Positions 7,563-16,567 of a DNA stretch of 64,000 bases are shown here, piece by piece. Position numbers and translations under genes: made by a program. Below the pieces are notes generated by a model. It was given only the letters and a program-made list of their open reading frames with translations, was not told where the DNA came from and made no database searches. Numbering within the stretch: position 1 is the stretch's first letter; each line of letters opens with the position of its first letter. The stretch comes from Cellulomonas denverensis (GTDB taxonomy: Bacteria > Actinomycetota > Actinomycetes > Actinomycetales > Cellulomonadaceae), in assembly GCF_012396125.1 (NCBI RefSeq), contig NZ_JAAXOX010000001.1:774139-838138 (forward strand). Direction: 5' to 3'.

Positions 7563-8854
7563 CGCGATGCTCCTCCGGTGGGTTCGAGCAGCTCCAGGCC
7601 GCCCAGGTAGGGGCGCAGGCCCTCGGGGACCCGCACCGAGCCGTCGGCCTGCTGGTGGTTCTCCAGGATGGCGACGATCCAGCGGGTGGTGGCCAGGGTG
7701 CCGTTCAGGGTGGCGACCGGGCGGACCTCGCCGTCGGCGGTGCGCTCACGGACGCCGAGGCGGCGGGCCTGGAAGGTGGTGCAGTTGGAGGTGCTGGTCA
7801 GCTCGAGGTACCGCTTCTGGCTGGGCAGCCACGCCTCGCAGTCGAACTTGCGGGCGGCGCTCGACCCCAGGTCGCCGGCGGCGGTGTCGATCACCCGGTA
7901 GGGCAGGTCGACCAGGGCGAGCATCTGCTCCTCCCAGCCGAGGATGCGCTGGTGCTCGTCGGCGGCGTCCTCGACGGTGGTGTAGCTGAACGCCTCGACC
8001 TTGTGGAACTGGTGCACCCGGATGATGCCGCGGGTGTCCTTGCCGTAGGAACCGGCCTCCCGGCGGTAGCAGGCCGACCAGCCGGCGTAGCGCTTGGGCC
8101 CGGCGGACAGGTCGAGGATCTCCCCCGAGTGGTAGCCCGCGAGCGCCACCTCGCTGGTGCCGACCAGGTAGAGGTCGTCGGCCTCCAGCCGGTAGATCTC
8201 GTCCGCGTGCGCGCCGAGGAACCCGGTGCCGGCCATGATCTCCGGCTTGACCAGGGTCGGGGTGATCACCGGGGTGAAACCGGCGGCCAGCGCGCGATCC
8301 ACCGCCGCGTTCAGCAGCGCGAGCTCCAGCCGGGCACCGATCCCGGTGAGGTAGTAGAACCGGGCACCGGAGACCTTGGCGCCGCGCTCGGTGTCGATCG
8401 CGGCCAGGCCCTCGCCCAGTTCCAGGTGGTCGCGGACCCGGAAGTCGCTGCCGTACTCGGCGGCGAAGTCGCGCGGGGTGCCCTCGTGCCGCAGCACCAC
8501 GTAGTCGTCCTCGCCGCCGGCCGGCACGCCCTCGGCCACGATGTTGCCGATCCGGCGGGACAGCTCGGTGGCCTCCGCCTCGGCCGCGTCGGCATCCGAC
8601 TGCAGCGCCTTGACCTGCTCGGCCAGGGACTTGGCCCGGGCCAGCAACTGCTGCTTCTCCTCGCCCTGGGCGGAGGCGACCTGCTTGCCGAGGGCCTTCT
8701 GCTCGGCGCGCCGGTTCTCGAAGTCGGTCAGGGCGGCACGACGACGGGCGTCCGCGTCCAGCACCTGATCGACCAGCCCGGGATCGTCGCCGCGGGCCAC
8801 CTGGCTCGCACGGACGAGGTCGGGGTCCTGGCGCAGCAGCTTGAGATCGATCAC
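7559..8854 (-). CDS. serS: Serine--tRNA ligase
   Basis: Cytoplasmic class II synthetase that charges tRNA-Ser, 431 residues as expected. The N-terminal antiparallel coiled coil that grips the long tRNA variable arm covers about residues 30-105. Motif 2 ([15 protein letters not shown]) and motif 3 ([20 protein letters not shown]) are both intact, as is the TSEVAL loop. The GTG start at 8854 has no Shine-Dalgarno, but a TAGGAT box ends six bases upstream, which suggests a leaderless message. The HAD phosphatase gene is coupled downstream. Confidence 0.97.
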   Translation of the reverse strand: MIDLKLLRQDPDLVRASQVARGDDPGLVDQVLDADARRRAALTDFENRRAEQKALGKQVASAQGEEKQQLLARAKSLAEQVKALQSDADAAEAEATELSRRIGNIVAEGVPAGGEDDYVVLRHEGTPRDFAAEYGSDFRVRDHLELGEGLAAIDTERGAKVSGARFYYLTGIGARLELALLNAAVDRALAAGFTPVITPTLVKPEIMAGTGFLGAHADEIYRLEADDLYLVGTSEVALAGYHSGEILDLSAGPKRYAGWSACYRREAGSYGKDTRGIIRVHQFHKVEAFSYTTVEDAADEHQRILGWEEQMLALVDLPYRVIDTAAGDLGSSAARKFDCEAWLPSQKRYLELTSTSNCTTFQARRLGVRERTADGEVRPVATLNGTLATTRWIVAILENHQQADGSVRVPEGLRPYLGGLELLEPTGGASR

Positions 8855-8860
8855 CCGTCG

Positions 8861-8935
8861 ATCCTACTGACGCACCGGCCCGCACCACCCGTTGTCCACA
8901 GGCGCCGGGCGGAAGTCGGTGGAAGTGCGTACATT
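8861..8935. promoter_or_regulatory. Divergent leaderless-type promoters of serS and the lipid kinase gene
   Basis: The minus strand has TAGGAT (8866-8861) six bases before the serS GTG, and the plus strand has TACATT (8930-8935) six bases before the kinase ATG. Neither start has a convincing ribosome-binding site. The gap also contains TTGTCCACA (8892-8900), an exact match to the actinobacterial DnaA-box consensus; as a single box its meaning is unclear. Confidence 0.6.
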
Positions 8936-8941
8936 CGGGCC

Positions 8942-10087
8942 ATGACCTGGGAGGGATGGCTGGCCGTCGCCGCACTCATCGTGGCGGTCGCCGCCCTGGC
9001 GCTGGCACTGACCACCCGCCGATCGGCGCTGCCGGCCCGCGCGCCGTTCCGCGCCACCGTGGAGTCGCCGGCCGCCGCAGCGGACCAGGAGCCGTCCCGG
9101 CCGCTGGTCGCCTTCGTGGCCAACCCGTCCAAGACCGGCGTCGCGGACCTGCGCCCGGAACTGCGCCGGCTGTGCTCGCAGCAGTACCTGCCCGAGCCGC
9201 TCTGGCTGGAGACCACCCCGGAGGACCCGGGCATCGGCCAGGCCAAGCAGGCGATCGAGCGGGGCGCCGACCTGGTGGTGGCGCTCGGCGGCGACGGCAC
9301 CGTCCGCGCGGTCGCCGAGGGCCTGGTCGGCACCGGCGTCCCGATGGGCCTAGTCCCGGTCGGCACCGGCAACCTGCTGGCCCGCAACCTGGACATCCCG
9401 ATCGGCGACCCGCTGGCGGCGTTCCAGCTCGCCCTGGACGGGGTGGACCGCACCATCGACGTCGGCTGGCTGCGGGTGCTGAAGTTCGAGTCGAACGTCT
9501 CCGACGACATCGCCGAGGCCGCCGACGACCTGCCGGACGATGCCGACGTGCCGCGCGACCACATCTTCCTGGTGATCGCCGGGGTGGGCTTCGACGCGGC
9601 GATGGTGGCCGACGCCGACGACGACCTCAAGGCGAAGGTCGGCTGGATCGCCTACTTCGTCGCCGGGATCAAGCACCTGCACGGCCGCCGGCTGCGCACC
9701 ACGGTCACCCTGGACGACCGCACCGAGGAGCCCGCCCGGGTCCGCAGCCTGCTGATCGGCAACTGTGGCCGGCTGCCCGGCGGCATCACCCTGCTGCCGG
9801 ACGCCGAACTCGACGACGGCTGGCTGGACATCGCCGCGATCGACACCCGGGGCGGGGTGGCCGGCTGGGCCCAGCTGTTCGGCGAGGTCGTGCTGCAGGG
9901 CGTCGGCGTCACCCCGCAGCTGCCGGCCAAGATCGGCCGGATCGACCACGCCCGCGCCCGCACGGTGCACGTCACGGTCGCCGGCGGCGAGTACGTCCAG
10001 GTCGACGGGGACGTGATCGGCCAGGTCACCGAGCTGTCCGCCCGGGTCGACCCCGGGGCCTTGGTGGTCCGGGTCGGGGCGCGCTGA
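8942..10087 (+). CDS. Diacylglycerol kinase catalytic-domain lipid kinase
   Basis: A 381-residue DagK/YegS-type kinase that phosphorylates a lipid alcohol with ATP. An N-terminal membrane segment (about 5-27) precedes the catalytic domain. The nucleotide motif is ALGGDGTVRAVAEGL with GGDGT at 116-120, followed by PVGTGNLLARNL. A C-terminal beta-sandwich with NCGRLPGGITLLPDA and DGWLD completes the fold. A short acidic insertion (about 190-205, EAADDLPDDADVP) is unusual. The ATG at 8942 follows a TACATT box by six bases. It is monocistronic and divergent from serS. Confidence 0.9.
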   Translation: MTWEGWLAVAALIVAVAALALALTTRRSALPARAPFRATVESPAAAADQEPSRPLVAFVANPSKTGVADLRPELRRLCSQQYLPEPLWLETTPEDPGIGQAKQAIERGADLVVALGGDGTVRAVAEGLVGTGVPMGLVPVGTGNLLARNLDIPIGDPLAAFQLALDGVDRTIDVGWLRVLKFESNVSDDIAEAADDLPDDADVPRDHIFLVIAGVGFDAAMVADADDDLKAKVGWIAYFVAGIKHLHGRRLRTTVTLDDRTEEPARVRSLLIGNCGRLPGGITLLPDAELDDGWLDIAAIDTRGGVAGWAQLFGEVVLQGVGVTPQLPAKIGRIDHARARTVHVTVAGGEYVQVDGDVIGQVTELSARVDPGALVVRVGAR

Positions 10088-10328
10088 CCGCTCGCACGGC
10101 CCCCACCGGCGCCCCACCGGCTACTCAGCCCGCCCCGTGGCAGCACGGTGCCGCCGTGCGCGACCACCCCGAGGCGCCGTCCGCCGGGTCACCCTGACCG
10201 TCGCACCAGTACCCCTCCGCGGGGCGGATTCCACCCATCCGGGCCACCCACCGCCCACGCGACCGTCACCGCGGCACGACATACTGGCCCGCGGCGACGC
10301 ACCGAGCACGCACACAGGAAGGCCACCC

Positions 10329-11327
10329 ATGACGGACGGCGACACCCGGATCAGCGAGCGGGAACTGCAGCATGCCCAGGTGCTGGTGGGGCAGATCGGC
10401 AGCTTCTTCGACCAGCGGGTCGTCGGGCAGCGCAACCTGCGCACCGCCCTGTTGTGCACGGTGATGGCCGGTGGGCACATCCTGCTGGAGTCGGTGCCGG
10501 GCCTGGCCAAGACCACCGCCGCCCAGGCGCTCGCCGCGTCGATCTCGGGGAGTTTCCACCGGATCCAGTGCACGCCCGACCTGATGCCGAACGACATCGT
10601 CGGCACCCAGATCCTGAACTACGCCACCGGCACGTTCAGCACCCAGCTCGGCCCGGTGCACGCGAACGTGGTCCTGCTGGACGAGATCAACCGGTCCAGC
10701 GCCAAGACCCAGTCCGCGATGCTGGAGGCGATGCAGGAGCGGCAGACCTCGATCGGCGGCGAGGTGCACCCGCTGCCCACGCCGTTCGTGGTGCTGGCGA
10801 CCCAGAACCCCATCGAGGAGGAGGGCACCTACGTGCTGCCCGAGGCCCAGATGGACCGGTTCCTGCTCAAGGAGGTGCTGGACTACCCGGCACCGCCGGA
10901 GGAGATCGAGGTGCTCGGCCGGATCTCCTCGGGGGCACAGACCGCGCCGATGACCGGGAACCCGGTCGCGCTGGACGACGTGCGCTTCCTGCAGGACCTG
11001 ACCCGCCGGGTGTACGTGGACGACGCGATCCGGCGCTACATCGTCGCCCTGGTCGCGACCACCCGCGGCGGTGGCCCGGCACCGATCCCCGGCCTGCAGC
11101 GGCATGTCCGGGTGGGCGCGAGCCCGCGTGGCTCGATCGCCCTGATGCAGATCGCCCAGTCGCTGGCGGTGCTGGCCGGCCGGGCCTACGTGATCCCGGA
11201 GGACGTCAAGGCGTTGCGGCACTCGGTGTTGCGGCACCGGCTGGTCCGCACCCTGGACGCCCTGGTGGACGGCGTCACGTCGGAGAGCCTGATCGACGCC
11301 GTGTTCGCCGCGGTGCCCACTCCCTGA
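10329..11327 (+). CDS. MoxR-family AAA+ ATPase
   Basis: First gene of a six-gene operon, 332 residues. MoxR ATPases act as chaperones that mature or activate partners carrying VWA domains. The Walker A motif SVPGLAKTT has Lys61, Walker B is VVLLDEINR (about 114-122), and sensor 1 is VLATQNPIEEEGTY. An AGGAAGG ribosome site precedes the ATG. The 240 bp upstream show no gene; a CATACT -10-like box lies about 50 bp before the start. Confidence 0.94.
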   Translation: MTDGDTRISERELQHAQVLVGQIGSFFDQRVVGQRNLRTALLCTVMAGGHILLESVPGLAKTTAAQALAASISGSFHRIQCTPDLMPNDIVGTQILNYATGTFSTQLGPVHANVVLLDEINRSSAKTQSAMLEAMQERQTSIGGEVHPLPTPFVVLATQNPIEEEGTYVLPEAQMDRFLLKEVLDYPAPPEEIEVLGRISSGAQTAPMTGNPVALDDVRFLQDLTRRVYVDDAIRRYIVALVATTRGGGPAPIPGLQRHVRVGASPRGSIALMQIAQSLAVLAGRAYVIPEDVKALRHSVLRHRLVRTLDALVDGVTSESLIDAVFAAVPTP

Positions 11328-11335
11328 GGGCGGAG

Positions 11336-12253
11336 ATGACCGAGCAGGCGGGGTCGTCGCTGGATGCGACGGCCGCACGGGTGGAGCAGGCCAGGGCCGT
11401 CCTGGCACTGCCCACGTTGCGGCGTGCCACCAGCCTGCGCGACGGCCTGCACTCCTCGACGCTGCAGGGCCACGGCCAGGACTTCGACGACCTGGCGCTG
11501 TACACCCCGGGCGACGACGTCGGGGACATCGACTGGAAGTCCTCGGCGCGGACCGGTGTGCCGGTGATCAAGCGGTTCCAGCGGGATGCGGCCGCCCCGG
11601 TGCTGCTGGTGGTGGACTCCGGCCGGACGATGGCCGCCACCGCCGCCTCCGGGGAGACCAAGACCGACATCGCCCGGCAGCTCGCCGCGATCGTCGGCAC
11701 CCTGGCCCTGGACCGCGGCGACCCGGTCGGCCTGATCGCCGGAGACGCCGAGCGCCTGGTCCGGGTCCCCCCGCGCAGCGGCCGGGCGAATCTGGAGCTC
11801 ATGCTGCGCCGGGTGGACGAGGTGCTGACCACCGAGGGCCCGGCGCCGGACTTCACCCGGGTGCTGAACCGGGTGCGGGCACTGAGCCGGACCCCGGCGC
11901 TGGTGGTGCTGGTCACCGACGCCGCCTCGCTCACCCCGGCCCAGGCCCCGGCGATCACCCGCCTGCTGGGTGGCAAGCACCGGGTGATCGCGCTGGTGGT
12001 CGCCGACGCGGATCCGCTGGACCCGCAGAGCGCGCCCTCCCGCGATGTGCTGGACGGCTGGCCGGTGCCCGGCGTGCTGCGCGGCAACCGCAAGGTCCGC
12101 GAGGCCCTGGCCCGGCACCGGGCCGAGCAGACCCTGCTGCGGGACGGGATGCTGCGCCGGCTGGGCGTTCCCCAGGCGACCGTCGCGTCCTCCGAGCACG
12201 CGATCACGGCCCTGGCCGCGGCGCTGGATCGGAGGCGACGTGGGACCCGCTGA
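11336..12253 (+). CDS. DUF58 domain protein of the MoxR operon
   Basis: A 305-residue soluble protein that almost always accompanies MoxR ATPases. The DUF58 signature YTPGDDVGDIDWKSSARTG lies in the N-terminal third. The rest has a degenerate VWA-like fold with VLLVVDSGRTM in place of the metal site. The ATG at 11336 follows GGGCGGAG and begins eight bases after the MoxR stop. Its molecular function is not known in detail; the conserved link with MoxR supports a role in assembling the VWA membrane proteins downstream. Confidence 0.9.
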   Translation: MTEQAGSSLDATAARVEQARAVLALPTLRRATSLRDGLHSSTLQGHGQDFDDLALYTPGDDVGDIDWKSSARTGVPVIKRFQRDAAAPVLLVVDSGRTMAATAASGETKTDIARQLAAIVGTLALDRGDPVGLIAGDAERLVRVPPRSGRANLELMLRRVDEVLTTEGPAPDFTRVLNRVRALSRTPALVVLVTDAASLTPAQAPAITRLLGGKHRVIALVVADADPLDPQSAPSRDVLDGWPVPGVLRGNRKVREALARHRAEQTLLRDGMLRRLGVPQATVASSEHAITALAAALDRRRRGTR

Positions 12254-12737
12254 TCTGGTCGAGCCGCGGGCGTACGGCGCGGGCTGGATGTGGCTCGCGA
12301 TCGGCCTGCTGGTGCTGGTGATCGCCTGGCTGGTCGCCGCCTGGCGGCTGGGCCGGCGCCGGTCGGACGGACGCCCGGAGCAGCCGGTGTCGGACGACCC
12401 GCTGGCCGGCGGCACCCCTGCCGACCCATACGCCGGCGCCCGGGCACGGCGGCTGGCCGACCTGGACGAGATCGGGACCCGGCTGGCCGCCGACCAGGTC
12501 GAGCCCCGGGTCGCCGCACTGGAGGTGGCCGCCGTGCTGCGGGAGTTCGCCACGGTCCGCCGCGGGGTGAAGGCCGAACCGCTGACCGCGACCGAGCTGC
12601 GACGACTGGGCTGGACCGGCGGCACCGGTGAACTGGTCGCCGCCCTGCTGGACCCGGCGTTCTCCGCCCCCGGTGCCACCCCGGCCTCGGCACGGCAGGC
12701 GATCGGCCGCGCACGGGAGGTGATCAGCCGATGGTGA
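12240..12737 (+). CDS. Small membrane-anchored protein of the MoxR operon (DUF4381-like)
   Basis: A 165-residue protein with one membrane helix near the N-terminus (about 16-36) and a cytoplasmic domain. It has the size, position and topology of the DUF4381 proteins found between DUF58 and VWA genes in MoxR operons; the family assignment rests on context more than motif. The GTG at 12240 has GGAGG at the right distance and lies 14 bases inside the DUF58 gene, so the genes overlap. The end overlaps the first VWA gene by seven bases. Confidence 0.75.
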   Translation: MGPADLVEPRAYGAGWMWLAIGLLVLVIAWLVAAWRLGRRRSDGRPEQPVSDDPLAGGTPADPYAGARARRLADLDEIGTRLAADQVEPRVAALEVAAVLREFATVRRGVKAEPLTATELRRLGWTGGTGELVAALLDPAFSAPGATPASARQAIGRAREVISRW

Positions 12738-13753
12738 CCTCCGGACTCGTCTGGCCCTGGGCGCTGGCGATCGTCGCCGTGCTCGCGCTCGCCGTGGGCG
12801 GGATCGCGTGGCTGCGACGGAGCCGGCGCCGGGCCGGCCGGACCCGCTGGGTGGCGGCCACCGCCGACCTGGACGCGATCCCCGCCGTGCGCTCGGTGCT
12901 GCGCCGCTACCAGTGGCTGCGCGCCGCCGGTGCCGCGCTGCTGGCGCTGAGCCTGGCCTGCGCCGCGGTGCTGATCGCCCGGCCGATGCACCAGCAGACC
13001 ATCTCCGAGCGACTCGGCACCCGGGACATCGTGCTCTGCCTGGACGTGTCCGGGTCGATGGTCGACTACGACGCCGCCGTGCTGGACACCTTCACCCAGC
13101 TGATCGAGAACTTCCGCGGCGAGCGGGTCGGGCTGTCGATCTTCAACTCCACCAGCCGGACGGTCTTCCCGCTCACCGACGACTACCCGATCGCCCTGGA
13201 CGAGATCGAGAAGGGCGCCGAGGTGTTGGACGGGGTGTCCGGCTGGTACTCGGCGGATCAACTGTCCGCCTACGAGCGCTGGACCGCCGGGACGATCAAC
13301 CTGGGCGAGGGCCAGTCCTCCCTGATCGGCGACGGGCTGGCGTCCTGCGGCCTGCTGTTCGACCAGGAGGATGACACCCGGTCCCGCTCGATCATCCTGG
13401 TCACCGACAACGAGCTGATGGGCGACCCGGTCTACACCCTGTCCCAGGCGATCGACCTGACCACCGAGCGCGACGTCACCCTATTCGGCCTGTACGGCGG
13501 ACCGGCGGCGCTGCGCGGCAGTGCGCTGGAGATCGAGTTCACCTCGCTGATCACCGAGGCCGGCGGGCACACCTGGTTCGCCGACGACGCCGAGGCGGTG
13601 GACGGCATCATGGACGAGGTGGTCAGCCAGCAGACCGCCGTGCTGGAGACCGACCCGGAGATCCGGATCACCGACACCCCGCGGAACTGGTTCCTCGGCC
13701 TGGTGTTCGCGCTGGCCGCGTTCTGGGTGCTGCAGTGGCGGGTGAGGTCATGA
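12731..13753 (+). CDS. VWA-domain membrane protein (BatA-like)
   Basis: A 340-residue protein with two N-terminal membrane helices (about 7-28 and 64-85), an external VWA domain and a C-terminal helix (about 318-335). The metal-ion-dependent adhesion site is intact: DVSGSM at 105-110, with later T and D residues in LVTDNELM. This matches BatA-type proteins, the presumed clients of the MoxR ATPase. A roughly 30-residue insertion (GVSGWYSADQLSAYERWTAG) sits between the metal motifs. It overlaps the next VWA gene as ATGA. Confidence 0.88.
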   Translation: MVTSGLVWPWALAIVAVLALAVGGIAWLRRSRRRAGRTRWVAATADLDAIPAVRSVLRRYQWLRAAGAALLALSLACAAVLIARPMHQQTISERLGTRDIVLCLDVSGSMVDYDAAVLDTFTQLIENFRGERVGLSIFNSTSRTVFPLTDDYPIALDEIEKGAEVLDGVSGWYSADQLSAYERWTAGTINLGEGQSSLIGDGLASCGLLFDQEDDTRSRSIILVTDNELMGDPVYTLSQAIDLTTERDVTLFGLYGGPAALRGSALEIEFTSLITEAGGHTWFADDAEAVDGIMDEVVSQQTAVLETDPEIRITDTPRNWFLGLVFALAAFWVLQWRVRS

Positions 13754-14928
13754 CCCTGCGCCCGCTGATCCCGCTCGCCCTGCTGCTCGTCCTGCTGCTG
13801 CCGATGCTCGGCTTCTGCGTCTGGCAGGCCGTCGCCCAGCGCCGTGCCGTGGCCGGCGAGCGGTCCGGTCGTGGTCTGGCCACCGGCGGGACCGGGCACT
13901 GGGTGCTGCGTGCGGTCGCGGTGCTGGCGCTGGCCGTGATCGGCGCCGGGCCGTCGGTGAGCCGGCCGAGCAGCCAGGAGGTCGGCGTGGGCGTCGACGT
14001 GTTCCTGGTGGTGGACCGCACCGGGTCGATGGCCGCCGAGGACTATGTGGACGGCAGCACCCGGCTGTCCGGGGTGAAGCAGGACCTGCCCGCCCTGGTC
14101 GCCGCCGTGCCGGGTGCCCGGTACTCCATCCTGTCCTGGGACTCCACCGCGAGCCGCCAGCTCCCGCTGAGCAGCGACGGCCACGCGGTCACCAGCTGGG
14201 CGGACACCCTGCGCCAGGAGCCCACCGCCCAGTCCCGGGGGTCGAATGTCGGCCGCCCGGTGGACCTGCTGGCCGAGGCGCTGCAGAACGCGGCCGAGGC
14301 CCAGCCGAACCACGTCCGGCTGGTGTTCTTCCTCTCCGACGGCGAGTCCACCGACGATGAGGAGGTGCCGTCCTACGAGTCGATGGCCGACCTGGTCGAC
14401 GGTGGCGCGGTCCTGGGCTACGGCACCTCCGAGGGCGGCCGGATGCTGAAGGACGACGGCAGCGGGTACATCACTGACGCCGCCGGCCAGGAGGCGGTGT
14501 CCATCCTCGACGAGGCCGCGTTGCAGGCGGTGGCCGACCAGCTCGGCATCCCCTACGTGCACCGGGTCGGCCCGGACGAAGCCCAGCTGACCGGCCTGGT
14601 CGGCGACGTGCAGGCCGAGAGCGAACTGCGCGCGGAGGGCCGCCAGATCCTGATCTGGAACCCGGTGGTCTGGCCCGCTGCCATCGCCTTGGCACTCATC
14701 CTGCTGGTCGAGGCCTGGCTGCTGGTGCGAGGCTGGGTGCCGCTGCGCCGCGGGACCCGCAGCACCGGATCCAGCTCCGCACCGCACTCCGCCACCGAAC
14801 CGGCCGCACCGTCCGCACCGGCCACCGCGACCACCCCGGTGTCGTCCTGGGCACCCACCCCGGCGCCGGAGCCCGTCACCTCGCCCGGACCGGGCACCGC
14901 ACCGACGCCCGCGAAGGAGGACCGATGA
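13750..14928 (+). CDS. Second VWA-domain membrane protein (BatB-like)
   Basis: A 392-residue paralogue of the preceding protein. Two hydrophobic segments at about 6-27 and 52-70 are followed by a VWA domain whose metal site reads DRTGSM (89-94), with Thr in place of the usual first Ser. A helix at about 306-326 is followed by a long Ala/Pro/Thr/Ser-rich cytoplasmic tail (about 330-392) of low complexity. It starts inside the stop of the BatA-like gene and ends by overlapping the next gene as ATGA. The two VWA proteins may form a complex. Confidence 0.88.
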   Translation: MTLRPLIPLALLLVLLLPMLGFCVWQAVAQRRAVAGERSGRGLATGGTGHWVLRAVAVLALAVIGAGPSVSRPSSQEVGVGVDVFLVVDRTGSMAAEDYVDGSTRLSGVKQDLPALVAAVPGARYSILSWDSTASRQLPLSSDGHAVTSWADTLRQEPTAQSRGSNVGRPVDLLAEALQNAAEAQPNHVRLVFFLSDGESTDDEEVPSYESMADLVDGGAVLGYGTSEGGRMLKDDGSGYITDAAGQEAVSILDEAALQAVADQLGIPYVHRVGPDEAQLTGLVGDVQAESELRAEGRQILIWNPVVWPAAIALALILLVEAWLLVRGWVPLRRGTRSTGSSSAPHSATEPAAPSAPATATTPVSSWAPTPAPEPVTSPGPGTAPTPAKEDR

Positions 14929-15821
14929 GCCGCCTGCGCCGCCGCTCCCGTCCGGAGGGCAGCCCCCGCCGCACCCGCCGACCGCTGCTGCCCCCGCGCG
15001 AGCGCCGCCCGGCCCGCTGGGGCCTGATCGGCTGGTCCGCCTTCCTCTGGGTGCCCGCGCTGGCCGTCGCCGGCGTGCTGCTCGGTATGACCCTGTCCGC
15101 CCAGGCCGCGGTCTCCGCCTACCGCGACCAGGACGAGGGCCGCGGCGCGACCACCTTCGCCTGGCTGGGCCAGTGGGCCCCGATGGAACAGTGGAAGGCA
15201 CCCTTCGACGAGGGCACCGCCCGGATGGCCGACGGACAGTCGCCCCGCCTGGCACTGTTCTCCCTGGACCGCGCGCTGCGCCTGGTCCCGGAGGACGCCC
15301 GCTGCGACGTGCAGACCAACCGTGCGGTGGTCCTGTCCGCGGTGGCCGACGGGTCGATGGCCGAGGCCGCCGACCACGTGCGCTGGATCACCGAACTGTC
15401 CCGGCTCCGCGGCGCCGGGGAGCCGGTGCCGGAGGACGCGGAGTGGGGCGACCGCACCCTGGCCGAACTGGTCGACGCCGGCCAGCGGCTGACCGAGAGC
15501 GCCCAGGCCGACTACCTGGCCGCCGCCGAGGCGCTGATGGACCCCGCCTGCGAGGACCAGCGTTCCGACGAGGAGCAGCAGCAGGCCGAGGACCAGGCCC
15601 AGCAGCTGGAGGAGCAGGCCGGCGAGGCGGGCGAGATGGGCGACCAGATGAACCCCAACTCCGGCGAGGGCGAGGGCGGCGAGGGCGGCCCGACCCCCGA
15701 GGAGCAGGAGCAGCAGCGCCAGCAGGAGCTGCAGGAGCGCAACGGGGGCGGCGACGGCGGCGGCTCCGATCCGGAGGGCGAGGACGAGGGCAGCGGCGGC
15801 GGGGTCGAGCGGCCGTGGTGA
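14925..15821 (+). CDS. Last gene of MoxR operon: membrane protein with acidic Gln/Gly-rich tail
   Basis: A 298-residue protein with a basic Arg-rich N-terminus, one membrane helix (about 37-60), a helical region (about 75-205) and a very low-complexity tail (about 205-298) rich in Glu, Gln and Gly with runs such as DEEQQQAEDQAQQLEEQ. Position and layout recall the BatC TPR proteins that close Bat operons, and residues 95-125 could form a TPR-like helical pair, but no clear TPR motif is readable. Translation is coupled to the upstream gene by ATGA. Confidence 0.7.
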   Translation: MSRLRRRSRPEGSPRRTRRPLLPPRERRPARWGLIGWSAFLWVPALAVAGVLLGMTLSAQAAVSAYRDQDEGRGATTFAWLGQWAPMEQWKAPFDEGTARMADGQSPRLALFSLDRALRLVPEDARCDVQTNRAVVLSAVADGSMAEAADHVRWITELSRLRGAGEPVPEDAEWGDRTLAELVDAGQRLTESAQADYLAAAEALMDPACEDQRSDEEQQQAEDQAQQLEEQAGEAGEMGDQMNPNSGEGEGGEGGPTPEEQEQQRQQELQERNGGGDGGGSDPEGEDEGSGGGVERPW

Positions 15822-15910
15822 GCGCCCTGCGGTAACCCCCCTTCCACCGAGCCGGGGGCGCCTCCTAGCGTGGGCGGCACACCCGGTCCGCCCGCGACGG
15901 AAGGCTCCTC

Positions 15911-16156
15911 ATGACGACGGTCCTGACCTGGATCCGCACCCCGGCCAGACTGTTCTGGGCCGGGGTGACGCTCTGCGCGGTCGTCCTGGCCGCCAATGCC
16001 GCGCTCACGGCCGTCCTACTCGACGGCCAGGTCCCGACTCCCCAGATGGCGATGTCCGTCGTCAACGGCCTGGTCACCCTGTGCACTGTGCTCGGTCCGG
16101 CGATGATCGTGGGCGCGCTGGCGGTCGAACTCGTCCGCCGGTCACCCGTGGACTAG
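15911..16156 (+). CDS. Small two-helix membrane protein, unknown function
   Basis: 81 residues with two hydrophobic segments (about 13-36 and 46-70) and short charged ends. GGAAGG precedes the ATG, and a CTCCTAGCGT stretch about 45 bp upstream could be a promoter. I do not recognise a family. Its TAG stop falls inside the first copy of the 34-bp direct repeat derived from the pheA 3' end. Before the insertion of the downstream segment, this gene and pheA may have been convergent and shared the sequence CTAG for both stop codons. Confidence 0.6.
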   Translation: MTTVLTWIRTPARLFWAGVTLCAVVLAANAALTAVLLDGQVPTPQMAMSVVNGLVTLCTVLGPAMIVGALAVELVRRSPVD

Positions 16157-16205
16157 AACGCCTCCCCCGAGCGCACCGCCTCCACCAGGCCGCGCTACAT
16201 TGCTC

Positions 16206-16535
16206 ATGGAACTCAGCCCACAACCGGCGCAGGCCGCGCCGAGCCGACCCAGGGAATGCGTGCAACTGCCGATGACCGCCCATCTCGTTCCCTTTCTGGG
16301 TTTCGCCTTCGCCGTGGCAGCCGCTATCCGCGGTTGGTATCCGAGCAAGAGGTCAGACCTGATCGCCGGCGTTGTCTCTCTGGCGGTCGGAACACTAGGG
16401 ATGGCCCTGAGTGAGGACCCCGTGGTCCGGGTTGGATTCCCCCTGATCGGCGTGTCGTACGCGCTCTGGTGCGTGCAGTCCTCCGCGCGCTGGCACCAGC
16501 AGACGTCGAGGCGCCCCAAGCCGCCGCGGGCATGA
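16206..16535 (+). CDS. Small membrane protein inside the repeat-flanked segment
   Basis: 109 residues if begun at ATG 16206; a shorter start at ATG 16272 (MTAHLVPFLGF) fits the hydrophobic pattern better, and neither has a clear ribosome site. Three hydrophobic segments are visible, the first beginning at VPFLGFAFAVAAA. The C-terminus is basic (SRRPKPPRA). I recognise no family. Codon use is less GC-biased than that of flanking genes, consistent with transfer. It is followed 32 bp later by the second gene of the segment. Confidence 0.5.
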   Translation: MELSPQPAQAAPSRPRECVQLPMTAHLVPFLGFAFAVAAAIRGWYPSKRSDLIAGVVSLAVGTLGMALSEDPVVRVGFPLIGVSYALWCVQSSARWHQQTSRRPKPPRA

Positions 16536-16567
16536 CGTCATCTCGTGACGTGTCAGGGGGGGTTGAG

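Noticed and set aside
8892..8900. Replication origin suggested by a perfect DnaA box (TTGTCCACA), with a near match at 22549-22557
   Set aside because: Single boxes, no cluster, no dnaA or dnaN, and no AT-rich unwinding region.
16142..16519. Minus-strand frame inside the repeat-flanked segment
   Set aside because: It begins within the 81-residue gene's end and lacks a ribosome site; the plus-strand genes have better hydrophobic patterns.
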